From the NCBI RefSeq assembly GCF_001895025.1, contig NZ_BCXI01000039.1, positions 26,969 to 90,968 on the forward strand: a DNA stretch of 64,000 nt, given 5' to 3'. This DNA is from Rhodococcus zopfii NBRC 100606 = JCM 9919. GTDB taxonomy: Bacteria > Actinomycetota > Actinomycetes > Mycobacteriales > Mycobacteriaceae. Shown piece after piece: positions 45,023 to 51,789 of this stretch (the stretch's first letter is position 1; every line of letters begins with the position of its first letter). The notes beneath the pieces are model-generated. The model was not told the DNA's origin, made no database searches, and saw only the letters and a program-made list of their open reading frames with translations. A program made the translations under genes and the position numbers.

Positions 45023-47085
45023 GACCCGAGCTCCCCGCCGTCGGGCGTGATGAGCGCGGCGGACGGCGACGCGTTCTCCCGGCGCCGGACCCAGTCGACG
45101 ACGATGCGCACGGCCTCGGCCACCGGTACACCGTTGACCTGGGTGCCGTCGCGGAACCGGAAGCTCACCGCACCGGCCTCGACGTCCCGCTCGCCGGCGA
45201 GCAGCATGAACGGCACCTTCTGGGTGGTGTGGTTGCGGATCTTCTTCTGCATGCGGTCGTCACTGAGGTCGACCTCGGCGCGGATGCCTTCGGCCTTCAG
45301 CTGCCGCGCGACGTCGAGCAGATGGTCGGCGAAGTTCTCGGCGACCGGGATCCCGACGACCTGCACCGGCGACAGCCACGCCGGGAACGCACCCGCGTAG
45401 TGCTCGGTGAGCACACCGAAGAACCGTTCGATCGAACCGAACAGCGCACGGTGGATCATGACGGGGCGGTGCTTGGCGCCGTCGGCCCCGGTGTATTCCA
45501 GCTCGAACCGCTCGGGCAGGTTGAAGTCGAGCTGGATCGTCGACATCTGCCAGTTGCGGCCGAGCGCGTCGGTGACCTGGACGGAGATCTTCGGACCGTA
45601 GAACGCGGCGCCGCCCGGGTCCGGGACCAGGTGCAGACCGGACGCCTCGGCGACCTCGCGCAGCGTCTCGGTGGCCGTCTCCCACAGCTCGTCGCTGCCG
45701 ACGAACTTCTTCGGGTTCTTCGTCGACAACTCCAGGTAGTAGTCGTCGAGGCCGTAGTCCTGGAGCAGATCGAGAATGAAGTTCAGGACCGTGGTCAGCT
45801 CGTCGCGCATCTGCTCCGGCGTGCAGAAGATGTGCGCGTCGTCCTGCGTCATGCCGCGCACGCGGGTCAGGCCGTGCACGACGCCGGACTTTTCGTAGCG
45901 GTAGACGGAGCCGAATTCGAACATCCGCAGCGGCAGCTCCCGGTACGACCGGCCGCGCGAACGGAAGATGAGGTCGTGCATCGGGCAGTTCATGGGCTTG
46001 AGGTAGTAGTCCTGGCCCGGCTTGCGGATCGTGCCGTCCTCGTTGAGTTCCTCGTCGATGTGCATCGCGGGGAACATGCCGTCGCGATACCAGTCGAGGT
46101 GACCGGACACCTCGTAGAGGTGGCCCTTGGTGATGTGCGGGGTGTTGACGAAGTCGTAACCCGCCTGCACGTGGCGCTCCCGGGAGTAGTTCTCCATCTC
46201 CTGACGGATGATGCCGCCCTTGGGATGGAACACCGGCAGGCCCGAGCCGAGTTCGTCGGGGAAGGAGAACAGATCGAGTTCGACGCCGAGCTTGCGGTGG
46301 TCACGGCGTTCGGCCTCGGCGAGCAGCTCGAGGTGCCGGTCCAGCGCCTCCCCGGACTCCCAAGCGGTGCCGTAGACGCGCTGCAGGCCGGCGTTGTCCT
46401 GGTCGCCGCGCCAGTACGCGGCGGAGCTGCGGGTCAGCTTGAACGCGGAGATGAACTTCGTCGTCGGCAGGTGCGGTCCGCGGCACAGGTCCTTCCACAC
46501 GACCTCACCCGTGCGCGGGTTCAGGTTGTCGTAGATGGTGAGCTCGGCGCCGCCGACCTCCATGATCTCGGGGTCGTCGATCCCGGATTTGTCGTCGATC
46601 AGTTCCAGTTTGAACGGTTCGTTCTTCAGTTCCTCGCGGGCGTCCTCGAGGTTCTCGACGACGCGGCGGGAGAAGCGCTGCGCGTCCTTGACGATCTTCT
46701 TCATCCGCTTCTCGAGCTTCGCGAGATCCTCCGGGGTGAAGGGGCGCTCGACCTGGAAGTCGTAGTAGAAGCCGTCCTTGATCGGCGGGCCGATGCCGAG
46801 CTTGGCATCGGGGAATTCCTGCTGCACGGCCTGGGCAAGAACGTGTGCTGCGGAGTGTCGGATGACGCTGCGGCCGTCCTCGGTATCGGCGGCGACAGCC
46901 TCCACCTCGACGTCCCGGTCGGGCGTCCACGACAGGTCACGCAGGGCACCGTCGGAGTCACGGACGACGACGATCGTGTCGGGTCCCTTCACCGGCAGTC
47001 CGGCCTCGCGCACGGCGGCGCCGGCAGTGGTTCCCGCGGGCACCCGGACGAGCGTGGCTGGTTTCGCGGATGCGGGCGTGGTCAC
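45019..47085 (-). CDS. thrS: Threonine--tRNA ligase
   Basis: The protein has 688 residues from GTG 47085, with GGAGGAG 9 bases upstream. The order is TGS domain, second additional (editing-like) domain with [11 protein letters not shown], then the class II core ([10 protein letters not shown] zinc Cys/His, [12 protein letters not shown], final [16 protein letters not shown]) and the anticodon-binding domain. It charges tRNA-Thr and clears Ser-tRNA-Thr. No T-box leader is visible in the 139 bases upstream. Confidence 0.97.
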   Translation of the reverse strand: MTTPASAKPATLVRVPAGTTAGAAVREAGLPVKGPDTIVVVRDSDGALRDLSWTPDRDVEVEAVAADTEDGRSVIRHSAAHVLAQAVQQEFPDAKLGIGPPIKDGFYYDFQVERPFTPEDLAKLEKRMKKIVKDAQRFSRRVVENLEDAREELKNEPFKLELIDDKSGIDDPEIMEVGGAELTIYDNLNPRTGEVVWKDLCRGPHLPTTKFISAFKLTRSSAAYWRGDQDNAGLQRVYGTAWESGEALDRHLELLAEAERRDHRKLGVELDLFSFPDELGSGLPVFHPKGGIIRQEMENYSRERHVQAGYDFVNTPHITKGHLYEVSGHLDWYRDGMFPAMHIDEELNEDGTIRKPGQDYYLKPMNCPMHDLIFRSRGRSYRELPLRMFEFGSVYRYEKSGVVHGLTRVRGMTQDDAHIFCTPEQMRDELTTVLNFILDLLQDYGLDDYYLELSTKNPKKFVGSDELWETATETLREVAEASGLHLVPDPGGAAFYGPKISVQVTDALGRNWQMSTIQLDFNLPERFELEYTGADGAKHRPVMIHRALFGSIERFFGVLTEHYAGAFPAWLSPVQVVGIPVAENFADHLLDVARQLKAEGIRAEVDLSDDRMQKKIRNHTTQKVPFMLLAGERDVEAGAVSFRFRDGTQVNGVPVAEAVRIVVDWVRRRENASPSAALITPDGGELGS

Positions 47086-47165
47086 TGTGGTGAACTCCTC
47101 CGGCTCGATGCCTGACGATGGACGGTGGCCGGTCGCGCGGATGCGCGCGTCGGCAACCTCACCAT

Positions 47166-47204
47166 GCTATCGGCACGGTCCGGTGGCACCGCTATCGGCA
47201 CGGT
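47166..47204. repeat. 14-bp direct repeat upstream of thrS
   Basis: GCTATCGGCACGGT occurs at 47166-47179 and again at 47191-47204, 25 bases apart. On the minus strand each copy contains GATAGC, a possible -10-like element pointing towards thrS, so duplicated promoters or operator half-sites are possible. The rest of 47086-47224 shows nothing else. Confidence 0.4.
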
Positions 47205-47224
47205 AGCGACGGCGCGGGCCGCCG

Positions 47225-47824
47225 TCAGAGCTCGTTGAGTCCGGTCAGAACCCGTCGGAGCAGGTCCGCGCCGGGGCCGATCCGATCAACGGTCCGGTGC
47301 ACAGTGAGCTCACCCGAGGCCGCCAGATCGCCGACGAGCACCCGCGCGACGCCCAGTGGAATACCGGCCAGTGCCGCTACCTCCATGATCGAGCGCGGTT
47401 GCGAGCACAGCCCGAGCACGACGCGGTGCTCCTCGAGTCCCGGCAGCGACCCGGTGTGCTCGGACGTCGCGACCATCGCCGATGTCGAAACCAGCGCTTC
47501 GAGCGGAAGATCCACTTCAGCCCTGGTGCGCCCCTGACTCCGCACGAACGGGCGCACGAACGACGGCGCTTCCTGATCCATTTTCTTGTCCCCCACGAAA
47601 TTCTCGGACGCCCTGGGGAGCATGGCCCCCACCGCTTCCACAGGATGCCGTTCGGCCAGGTCGTCCGCTACAGGCTCATCATCGACATTCGGCGCTTCGT
47701 CGCCGATTTCCGGGACGGATGCGGCGGCGTGTTTCGGAATGTACGTCCGACGTCGTCGGCCGGCAGTGCCGAATCGGGCGCCCGTCGCCCCCACGGCCGG
47801 CCATTGATTGTCGGCGACACTCAT
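47225..47824 (-). CDS. DUF742 domain protein
   Basis: The protein has 199 residues. The C-terminal 115 residues (QEAPSFVRPFVRSQGRTR, then LCSQPRSIMEVAALAGIPLG, VLVGDLAASGELTVH) form the DUF742 domain of actinomycetes, a winged-helix-like fold usually found in conservons with a histidine kinase, a roadblock protein and a small GTPase. None of those partners is here, so this is an orphan copy. The first 85 residues are low-complexity; a shorter start at the Met of MDQEAPSF is possible. ATG 47824 has AGGAGG 11 bases upstream. Confidence 0.8.
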   Translation of the reverse strand: MSVADNQWPAVGATGARFGTAGRRRRTYIPKHAAASVPEIGDEAPNVDDEPVADDLAERHPVEAVGAMLPRASENFVGDKKMDQEAPSFVRPFVRSQGRTRAEVDLPLEALVSTSAMVATSEHTGSLPGLEEHRVVLGLCSQPRSIMEVAALAGIPLGVARVLVGDLAASGELTVHRTVDRIGPGADLLRRVLTGLNEL

Positions 47825-47984
47825 CTCAGCCCCATCCTCCTCGCGGTGAGAACGATCCTGCCATCAGTCGCACCATCAGGTGAGGTTGCGCAGGTCACAC
47901 CCGCCACGCCAGCCCCATTATCCCCGTCGAACCCACCCGGAACAGAGCGGCGGGAACGCTGCACGGGGACGAGCGCATACGAAA

Positions 47985-48007
47985 AAAGCACCCCATCAGG
48001 GTGCTTT
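47985..48007 (-). terminator. Rho-independent terminator of tRNA-Val(CAC)
   Basis: Bases 47985-47993 pair with 47999-48007 (9 bp, 5-base loop). On the minus strand the stem is followed by a run of T, the complement of the A-run at 47982-47987. It lies 20 bases past the 3' end of the tRNA. Confidence 0.85.
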
Positions 48008-48026
48008 CGTGATCATGCGATTGTTG

Positions 48027-48098
48027 TGGTCCCGGCTGGGATCGAACCAGCGACCTCCCCGGTGTGAACGGGACGCTCTTCCACTGAGCCACGGGACC
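48027..48098 (-). tRNA. tRNA-Val (anticodon CAC)
   Basis: The minus strand folds as a standard cloverleaf: 7-bp acceptor (GGTCCCG with CGGGACC), D arm with GGCTCAGTGGAAGAGC, anticodon loop TTCACAC giving CAC, and T arm GGTTCGATCC. The discriminator base is A (48027). CCA is not encoded. It reads GUG codons. Confidence 0.95.
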
Positions 48099-48234
48099 TT
48101 GCCGCTTCGCAGCGGCTCGAACGAGAAGGAACACTAACACGACTACCGAGTGAAGACGAATCAGCAGGTCAAACAGCGATTCCGAACGAACGGCGAGACC
48201 ACCCGCGCCTCCCGCTACCCGGGACCGAGCCCAC

Positions 48235-48263
48235 GCTCACGCGCGCGAGCAACGCGCGTGAGC
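48235..48263. repeat. 11-bp perfect inverted repeat in the tRNA spacer
   Basis: Bases 48235-48245 pair perfectly with 48253-48263 around a 7-base loop. It is in the 399-base gene-free region between the divergent tRNA-Val(CAC) and the plus-strand tRNA cluster. No ORF with coding character is seen there. Confidence 0.6.
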
Positions 48264-48298
48264 AATCCAGGCGCCGGAACCGCGCGGCCGAACATCCC

Positions 48299-48328
48299 AC
48301 CTCGGTTTCCGCCGGCGGAAACCGAGGT
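48299..48328. repeat. 30-bp perfect palindrome in the tRNA spacer
   Basis: Bases 48299-48313 are the exact reverse complement of 48314-48328, with no spacer. Together with the hairpin at 48235-48263 it fills part of the gene-free region 48099-48497. It may be a bidirectional terminator-like barrier or a binding site; nothing decides between these. Confidence 0.7.
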
Positions 48329-48424
48329 TCGGCCCGAGGGCAACGCCCACCGCCGAGGATTCGGTGCGCGAGCGCCGCGACTGCGCTGGTTCATGTAGCC
48401 ATTTATGGCCGTTTACCTGCTGAT

Positions 48425-48454
48425 TTGTGCGTTTCGACGATGGTCGACTAATGT
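48425..48454 (+). promoter_or_regulatory. Putative promoter of the Gly-Cys-Val-Gly-Val tRNA cluster
   Basis: TTGTGC at 48425-48430 and TAATGT at 48449-48454, 18 bases apart, resemble -35 and -10 sites of the housekeeping sigma factor. The -10 lies 43 bases upstream of the first tRNA. Confidence 0.5.
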
Positions 48455-48497
48455 TCTCAACCGCACCACGGAGAGCACAACGCCGAACGGTGCGAAT

Positions 48498-48570
48498 GCG
48501 GATGTAGCGCAGCTGGTAGCGCATCACCTTGCCAAGGTGAGGGTCGCGGGTTCGAATCCCGTCATCCGCT
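48498..48570 (+). tRNA. tRNA-Gly (anticodon GCC), copy 1
   Basis: Cloverleaf with 7-bp acceptor GCGGATG/CATCCGC, anticodon loop TTGCCAA giving GCC, and T arm GGGTTCGAATCCC. Discriminator T; CCA not encoded (next bases CGA). Identical in the gene body to the copy at 48787, which does carry CCA. Confidence 0.96.
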
Positions 48571-48595
48571 CGAGAGGTTGGACTCGACCTTTTAC

Positions 48596-48666
48596 GGTGG
48601 AGTGGCCGAGTGGTGAGGCAACGGCCTGCAAAGCCGTGCACACGGGTTCGATTCCCGTCTCCACCT
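48596..48666 (+). tRNA. tRNA-Cys (anticodon GCA)
   Basis: Cloverleaf with acceptor GGTGGAG/CTCCACC, anticodon loop CTGCAAA giving GCA, and T arm GGGTTCGATTCCC. Discriminator T; CCA not encoded. It sits between tRNA-Gly copy 1 and tRNA-Val(GAC) copy 1, one base before the latter. Confidence 0.95.
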
Positions 48667-48667
48667 C

Positions 48668-48739
48668 GCGCGATTAGCTCAGCGGGAGAGCGCTTCCCTG
48701 ACACGGAAGAGGTCACTGGTTCAATCCCAGTATCGCGCA
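48668..48739 (+). tRNA. tRNA-Val (anticodon GAC), copy 1
   Basis: Acceptor GCGCGAT/ATCGCGC, anticodon loop CTGACAC giving GAC, T arm CTGGTTCAATCCCAG. Discriminator A; CCA is encoded at 48740-48742. Reads GUC and GUU codons. Identical to the copy at 48883. Confidence 0.96.
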
Positions 48740-48786
48740 CCACGATCGACCTGCACGTGGGTCGATCGGTTGAAAATCACGTGCAT

Positions 48787-48859
48787 GCGGATGTAGCGCA
48801 GCTGGTAGCGCATCACCTTGCCAAGGTGAGGGTCGCGGGTTCGAATCCCGTCATCCGCT
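48787..48859 (+). tRNA. tRNA-Gly (anticodon GCC), copy 2
   Basis: Same 73-base sequence as copy 1 at 48498, but followed by an encoded CCA (48860-48862). The Gly-Val pair has been duplicated without the Cys gene. Confidence 0.96.
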
Positions 48860-48882
48860 CCACAACCGGCGTATTCGAGCCG

Positions 48883-48954
48883 GCGCGATTAGCTCAGCGG
48901 GAGAGCGCTTCCCTGACACGGAAGAGGTCACTGGTTCAATCCCAGTATCGCGCA
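48883..48954 (+). tRNA. tRNA-Val (anticodon GAC), copy 2
   Basis: Same 72-base sequence as copy 1 at 48668, with CCA encoded at 48955-48957. Last tRNA of the cluster; a strong terminator begins 12 bases after its discriminator base. Confidence 0.96.
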
Positions 48955-48965
48955 CCAGAATACGG

Positions 48966-48997
48966 CGAAGACCCCCTTCAACCGAAGGGGGTCTTCG
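48966..48997 (+). terminator. 14-bp terminator of the tRNA cluster
   Basis: Bases 48966-48979 pair perfectly with 48984-48997, loop AACC, followed by TCGTT. The stem is GC-rich in its middle and very stable. It also faces the 3' end of the minus-strand gene at 49074. Confidence 0.88.
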
Positions 48998-49073
48998 TCG
49001 TTCGGCAGTTCCGCGACCGGCACACAACCGCCGAACCGGAGGCAGCCGCGCGGCTGCCTCCGGCACTGCTGGA

Positions 49074-49607
49074 TCAGCGCGTGCCGTACAGGCGGTTGAT
49101 TCCCGCGGTCATGGCCCGCAACGTCGACTCTGCGGCCGTGGCGCCCAGCCCCATCACCCAACCACTTCGCTCGTCGTCGGACTCGCACAGCAGGAACGTC
49201 GCGTGAGTATCGCCCATGTCCTGTCGGTGGAACGAACGAATCTCGAGACGGAATCCCAGCTCGTGGATCATTCCGGTCATAGCCGACACCGGCCCGGTCG
49301 CCACGGCGGCGCTGCTGTGGACGGTCCCGCCGAGCGCGAACCTGGCCTCATAGGCGCACAGGCCGCCGGCCAGCACGGTGGTGCTCCAGCCCCCCAGACG
49401 CAACGGACCGTCCTGCGGCGCGTAGGTCGCCGTGAAATCGGCCCACGACATGCCGGCGGCCTCGGCGCGCAGCGCGAGCGGCAAGACGCGACCGTATCGG
49501 GCGGCGAAGGGGTCGAGCGAGGAGAGCCGATCCGCGTCGGTGCAGAAGCCGAAAGGTCGGGTGGCGGCGGGACGGCGATCGGAAGCGAAGGAGGTGAAGG
49601 CGTTCAT
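49074..49607 (-). CDS. Free-standing LeuA-dimer-like (2-isopropylmalate synthase allosteric domain) protein
   Basis: The protein has 177 residues from ATG 49607 (192 if TTG 49652 is used; neither has a good ribosome site). The last 80 residues (VATGPVSAMTGMIHELGFRLEIRSFHR, HATFLLCESDDERSGWVMGL, STLRAMTAGINRLYG) resemble the C-terminal regulatory domain of 2-isopropylmalate synthase, where the GNGPVxAL, strand and SAVNR pattern binds leucine. There is no catalytic TIM barrel. I infer a leucine-sensing or decoy domain; a distant paralogue of unrelated function is possible. Codon use is normal. Confidence 0.55.
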   Translation of the reverse strand: MNAFTSFASDRRPAATRPFGFCTDADRLSSLDPFAARYGRVLPLALRAEAAGMSWADFTATYAPQDGPLRLGGWSTTVLAGGLCAYEARFALGGTVHSSAAVATGPVSAMTGMIHELGFRLEIRSFHRQDMGDTHATFLLCESDDERSGWVMGLGATAAESTLRAMTAGINRLYGTR

Positions 49608-49767
49608 CGAAGGAGGTCTTCCACGAGAAGGGAGGACCGACAGGTAGCTCAACGACCCGCAGCGAGGGGTCGGTCCGAATCAGACCCCGCTACGGCGGTG
49701 AACTACGAGTACGCGCTTCATGGGAAGCCACAGTAGAGCGTCGGCGGGTGAAAGGCAACCGGTGATC

Positions 49768-49824
49768 TCAGCGATACGTGATGTAAACGTGACCGCGGGA
49801 AGTGGAACCTGAGGAACCCCTCAT
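49768..49824 (-). other. Possible 18-residue upstream reading frame
   Basis: ATG at 49824 opens a short frame (MRGSSGSTSRGHVYITYR) that ends at TGA 49768-49770, upstream of the LeuA-dimer-like gene. It is Ser/Arg/Gly-rich and contains no Leu codon, so a leucine attenuator is not supported. No ribosome site is visible. Listed because the 327-base spacer 49653-49979 otherwise holds only hairpins. Confidence 0.2.
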
Positions 49825-49859
49825 GTATCGTCGATGGTGCCATCCCCCCCGATGGTAAA

Positions 49860-49899
49860 TGAACCCCAGCCATGACCCCCCATCCAAGGCTGGGGTTCA
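49860..49899. repeat. 12-bp perfect inverted repeat between divergent genes
   Basis: Bases 49860-49871 pair perfectly with 49888-49899 around a 16-base loop, 80 bases upstream of the GNAT gene and 250 bases upstream of the LeuA-dimer-like gene. As both genes point away from it, an operator or leader structure is more likely than a terminator. Confidence 0.5.
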
Positions 49900-49979
49900 G
49901 CCATTTCCGGAGTGGATCGACTTCCGGGGTGGATCGAGGCACCGACTGCCGACGCCGGACCGGGTGGTCTACTGGATTC

Positions 49980-50534
49980 ATGTCCACGCCCTCAGTCGAA
50001 GAGTCCGCCGTCTCCGTCGCCCAAGCCGGCATCTGGGACACCGAGACACTCGCCGACGTCGCCGCCACCACGTTTCCGCTCGCGTGCCCGCCCGGAGCGA
50101 ACCGGGACGACATCGCCGCGTTCATCGCTCGGACACTTTCGGCGGAGCGATTCGGTGAGTACCTGACCGATCCGACGCGGATCGTGCTGAAGGCAAGCAT
50201 CGGCGGCGAGATCGTCGGCTATCTCATGGCGATCGATGCGCCTCCGACCGATCCTCGGATCGCAGCGATGATCACGGTGACACCGGCTGTGGAGATCAGC
50301 AAGCTGTACGTGCTTCCCGGCCGCCACGGTACCGGCGTGTCGGCGGCGCTGATGGCCGCGATCGTCGAGCGCGCCGCCGAAAGGGGCCGGGCGGGACTGT
50401 GGCTCGGTGTGAACCAGGAGAACGAACGCGCCCAGCGCTTCTACACCAAGCAGGGATTCCGGACGGTCGGCACGCGCACATTCCTGGTGGGTACACAGAC
50501 CCACCAGGACTACGTCATGCAGCGCGAACTGTGA
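49980..50534 (+). CDS. GNAT family N-acetyltransferase
   Basis: The protein has 184 residues from ATG 49980. ISKLYVLPGRHGTGVSAALM holds strand beta4 and the R-x-x-G-x-G/A acetyl-CoA loop at about 108-120; LWLGVNQENERAQRFYTKQGF is the following NxxAxxFYxKxGF motif. It transfers acetyl from acetyl-CoA to an unknown amine. It corresponds to the gene upstream of the zapE homologue in M. tuberculosis (Rv2669). Convergent with zapE, with 66 bases between. Confidence 0.88.
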   Translation: MSTPSVEESAVSVAQAGIWDTETLADVAATTFPLACPPGANRDDIAAFIARTLSAERFGEYLTDPTRIVLKASIGGEIVGYLMAIDAPPTDPRIAAMITVTPAVEISKLYVLPGRHGTGVSAALMAAIVERAAERGRAGLWLGVNQENERAQRFYTKQGFRTVGTRTFLVGTQTHQDYVMQREL

Positions 50535-50600
50535 GATCCGGTCACGGCCCCGCACCGGGGCGCGGGGTCGGCGGACACAGAGAGTCGAGAAATCAACCGC

Positions 50601-51614
50601 CTAGCTGGCGGCGACCTCGAAGCGCGACAGCGCCAGCAGACGCGACGTCGCGCGCAGGTACTTCTTGCGGTAGCCGCCGGCCAGCATCTCGGGGGTGAAG
50701 ATCTCGTCGAGCTTCGCGCCGGCCACGGTGACCGGGATGCTCGCGTCGTACAGACGGTCGGCGAGCACCACCAGACGCAATGCGACGGACTGGTCCTCAG
50801 CCGGATGCACACCGTTGAGGAATACGGCCGTCACACCCTCGATGAGCTTGCCGTAGCGCGACGGGTGCAGCGTGCTCAGGTGCGCACACAGTTCGTCGAA
50901 GTCGTCGAGCGTGGAGCCGGGAACCTGTTCGGCGCGCTCGATCAGTTCCTCCGCCGCGATCGGTTCCGGCGCAGGCGGCAGATCGCGGTGCCGGTAGTCC
51001 GGACCGTCGACGCGCAGCGTCTCGAAGATCGACGAGAGCTTCTTGATCTCACGCAGGAAATCCTGTGCTGCGAACCGGCCTTCACCGAGCTGGCCGGGAA
51101 GCGTGTTGGAAGTCGCCACGATCGACACACCGCGCGCGGATAGCTCGGTCAGCAGACGCGAGACGAGCATCGTGTCACCCGGATCGTCCAGCTCGAACTC
51201 GTCGATGCACAGGACGCTGTGGGTGGAGAGCTCCTCGACCGCCTTGTTGAAGCCGAGGGCACCGACCACGTGCGTCAGCTCGACGAACGTGCCGAACGCC
51301 TTGGGTGAGGGTGCGCTGTGGAAGATCGACGCGAGCAGGTGGGTCTTGCCGACGCCGAACCCACCGTCGAGGTACAGCCCGGCACCGGTGGACGGCGCCT
51401 TGCGGCCGAAGAGGCCGCGCTTACCGCCGCGGATCTTGCCGACCTTGCCGGCAAACGCCTCGGCGGCGCGCACCGCGGCGGCCTGGCTCGGCTCGTCCGG
51501 ATCGGGGATGTAGGAAGCGAAACTCACCTCGTCGAACATCGCGGGCGGCACGAGCTGTGCAACCAATTGTTCGGCCGGCACCACGGGACTGCGATCGACG
51601 AGACGTTCTTGCAT
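50601..51614 (-). CDS. zapE: AFG1/ZapE family ATPase (cell division protein ZapE)
   Basis: The protein has 337 residues. Walker A GGFGVGKT at 84-91, Walker B LCIDEFELDD with Asp138-Glu139, and sensor IVATSNTLPGQLGEGRF show an AFG1-like P-loop ATPase. In E. coli ZapE binds FtsZ and destabilises its polymers; in eukaryotes AFG1 works on mitochondrial proteins. Matches Rv2670c by position. ATG 51614 lies close to a purine-rich GGAGGAA (51616-51622). Confidence 0.9.
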   Translation of the reverse strand: MQERLVDRSPVVPAEQLVAQLVPPAMFDEVSFASYIPDPDEPSQAAAVRAAEAFAGKVGKIRGGKRGLFGRKAPSTGAGLYLDGGFGVGKTHLLASIFHSAPSPKAFGTFVELTHVVGALGFNKAVEELSTHSVLCIDEFELDDPGDTMLVSRLLTELSARGVSIVATSNTLPGQLGEGRFAAQDFLREIKKLSSIFETLRVDGPDYRHRDLPPAPEPIAAEELIERAEQVPGSTLDDFDELCAHLSTLHPSRYGKLIEGVTAVFLNGVHPAEDQSVALRLVVLADRLYDASIPVTVAGAKLDEIFTPEMLAGGYRKKYLRATSRLLALSRFEVAAS

Positions 51615-51789
51615 TCCTCCAGGGTAGAGGCGCGCAGTGAGGCCACACCTACACCAACCGCGGATTGCGACCTACTTCACATCCACGTCACGTGATCTTC
51701 ACCTCACGAGAGCGCACGCGTCATAGCGGTGCGCATGTCCGCGCAAACCGGTGCGCACCCGGGCATCAGCGACCTGGCAAGCTGTCGGC

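Noticed and set aside
45229..47115. 628-codon plus-strand frame opposite thrS
   Set aside because: Antisense shadow rich in Val, Arg and Glu with no recognisable fold; thrS covers the same interval.
47086..47224. T-box or attenuator leader for thrS
   Set aside because: No T-box sequence, no terminator/antiterminator pair and no Thr-rich leader peptide found; only a direct repeat.
48498..48957. tRNA cluster as an attachment site for an integrated element
   Set aside because: No integrase, no flanking partial tRNA copy and no change in coding character next to it; the repeated genes are complete.
49768..49824. Leucine attenuator peptide for the LeuA-dimer-like gene
   Set aside because: The 18-residue frame has no Leu codons and no ribosome site, so attenuation by leucine supply is not supported.
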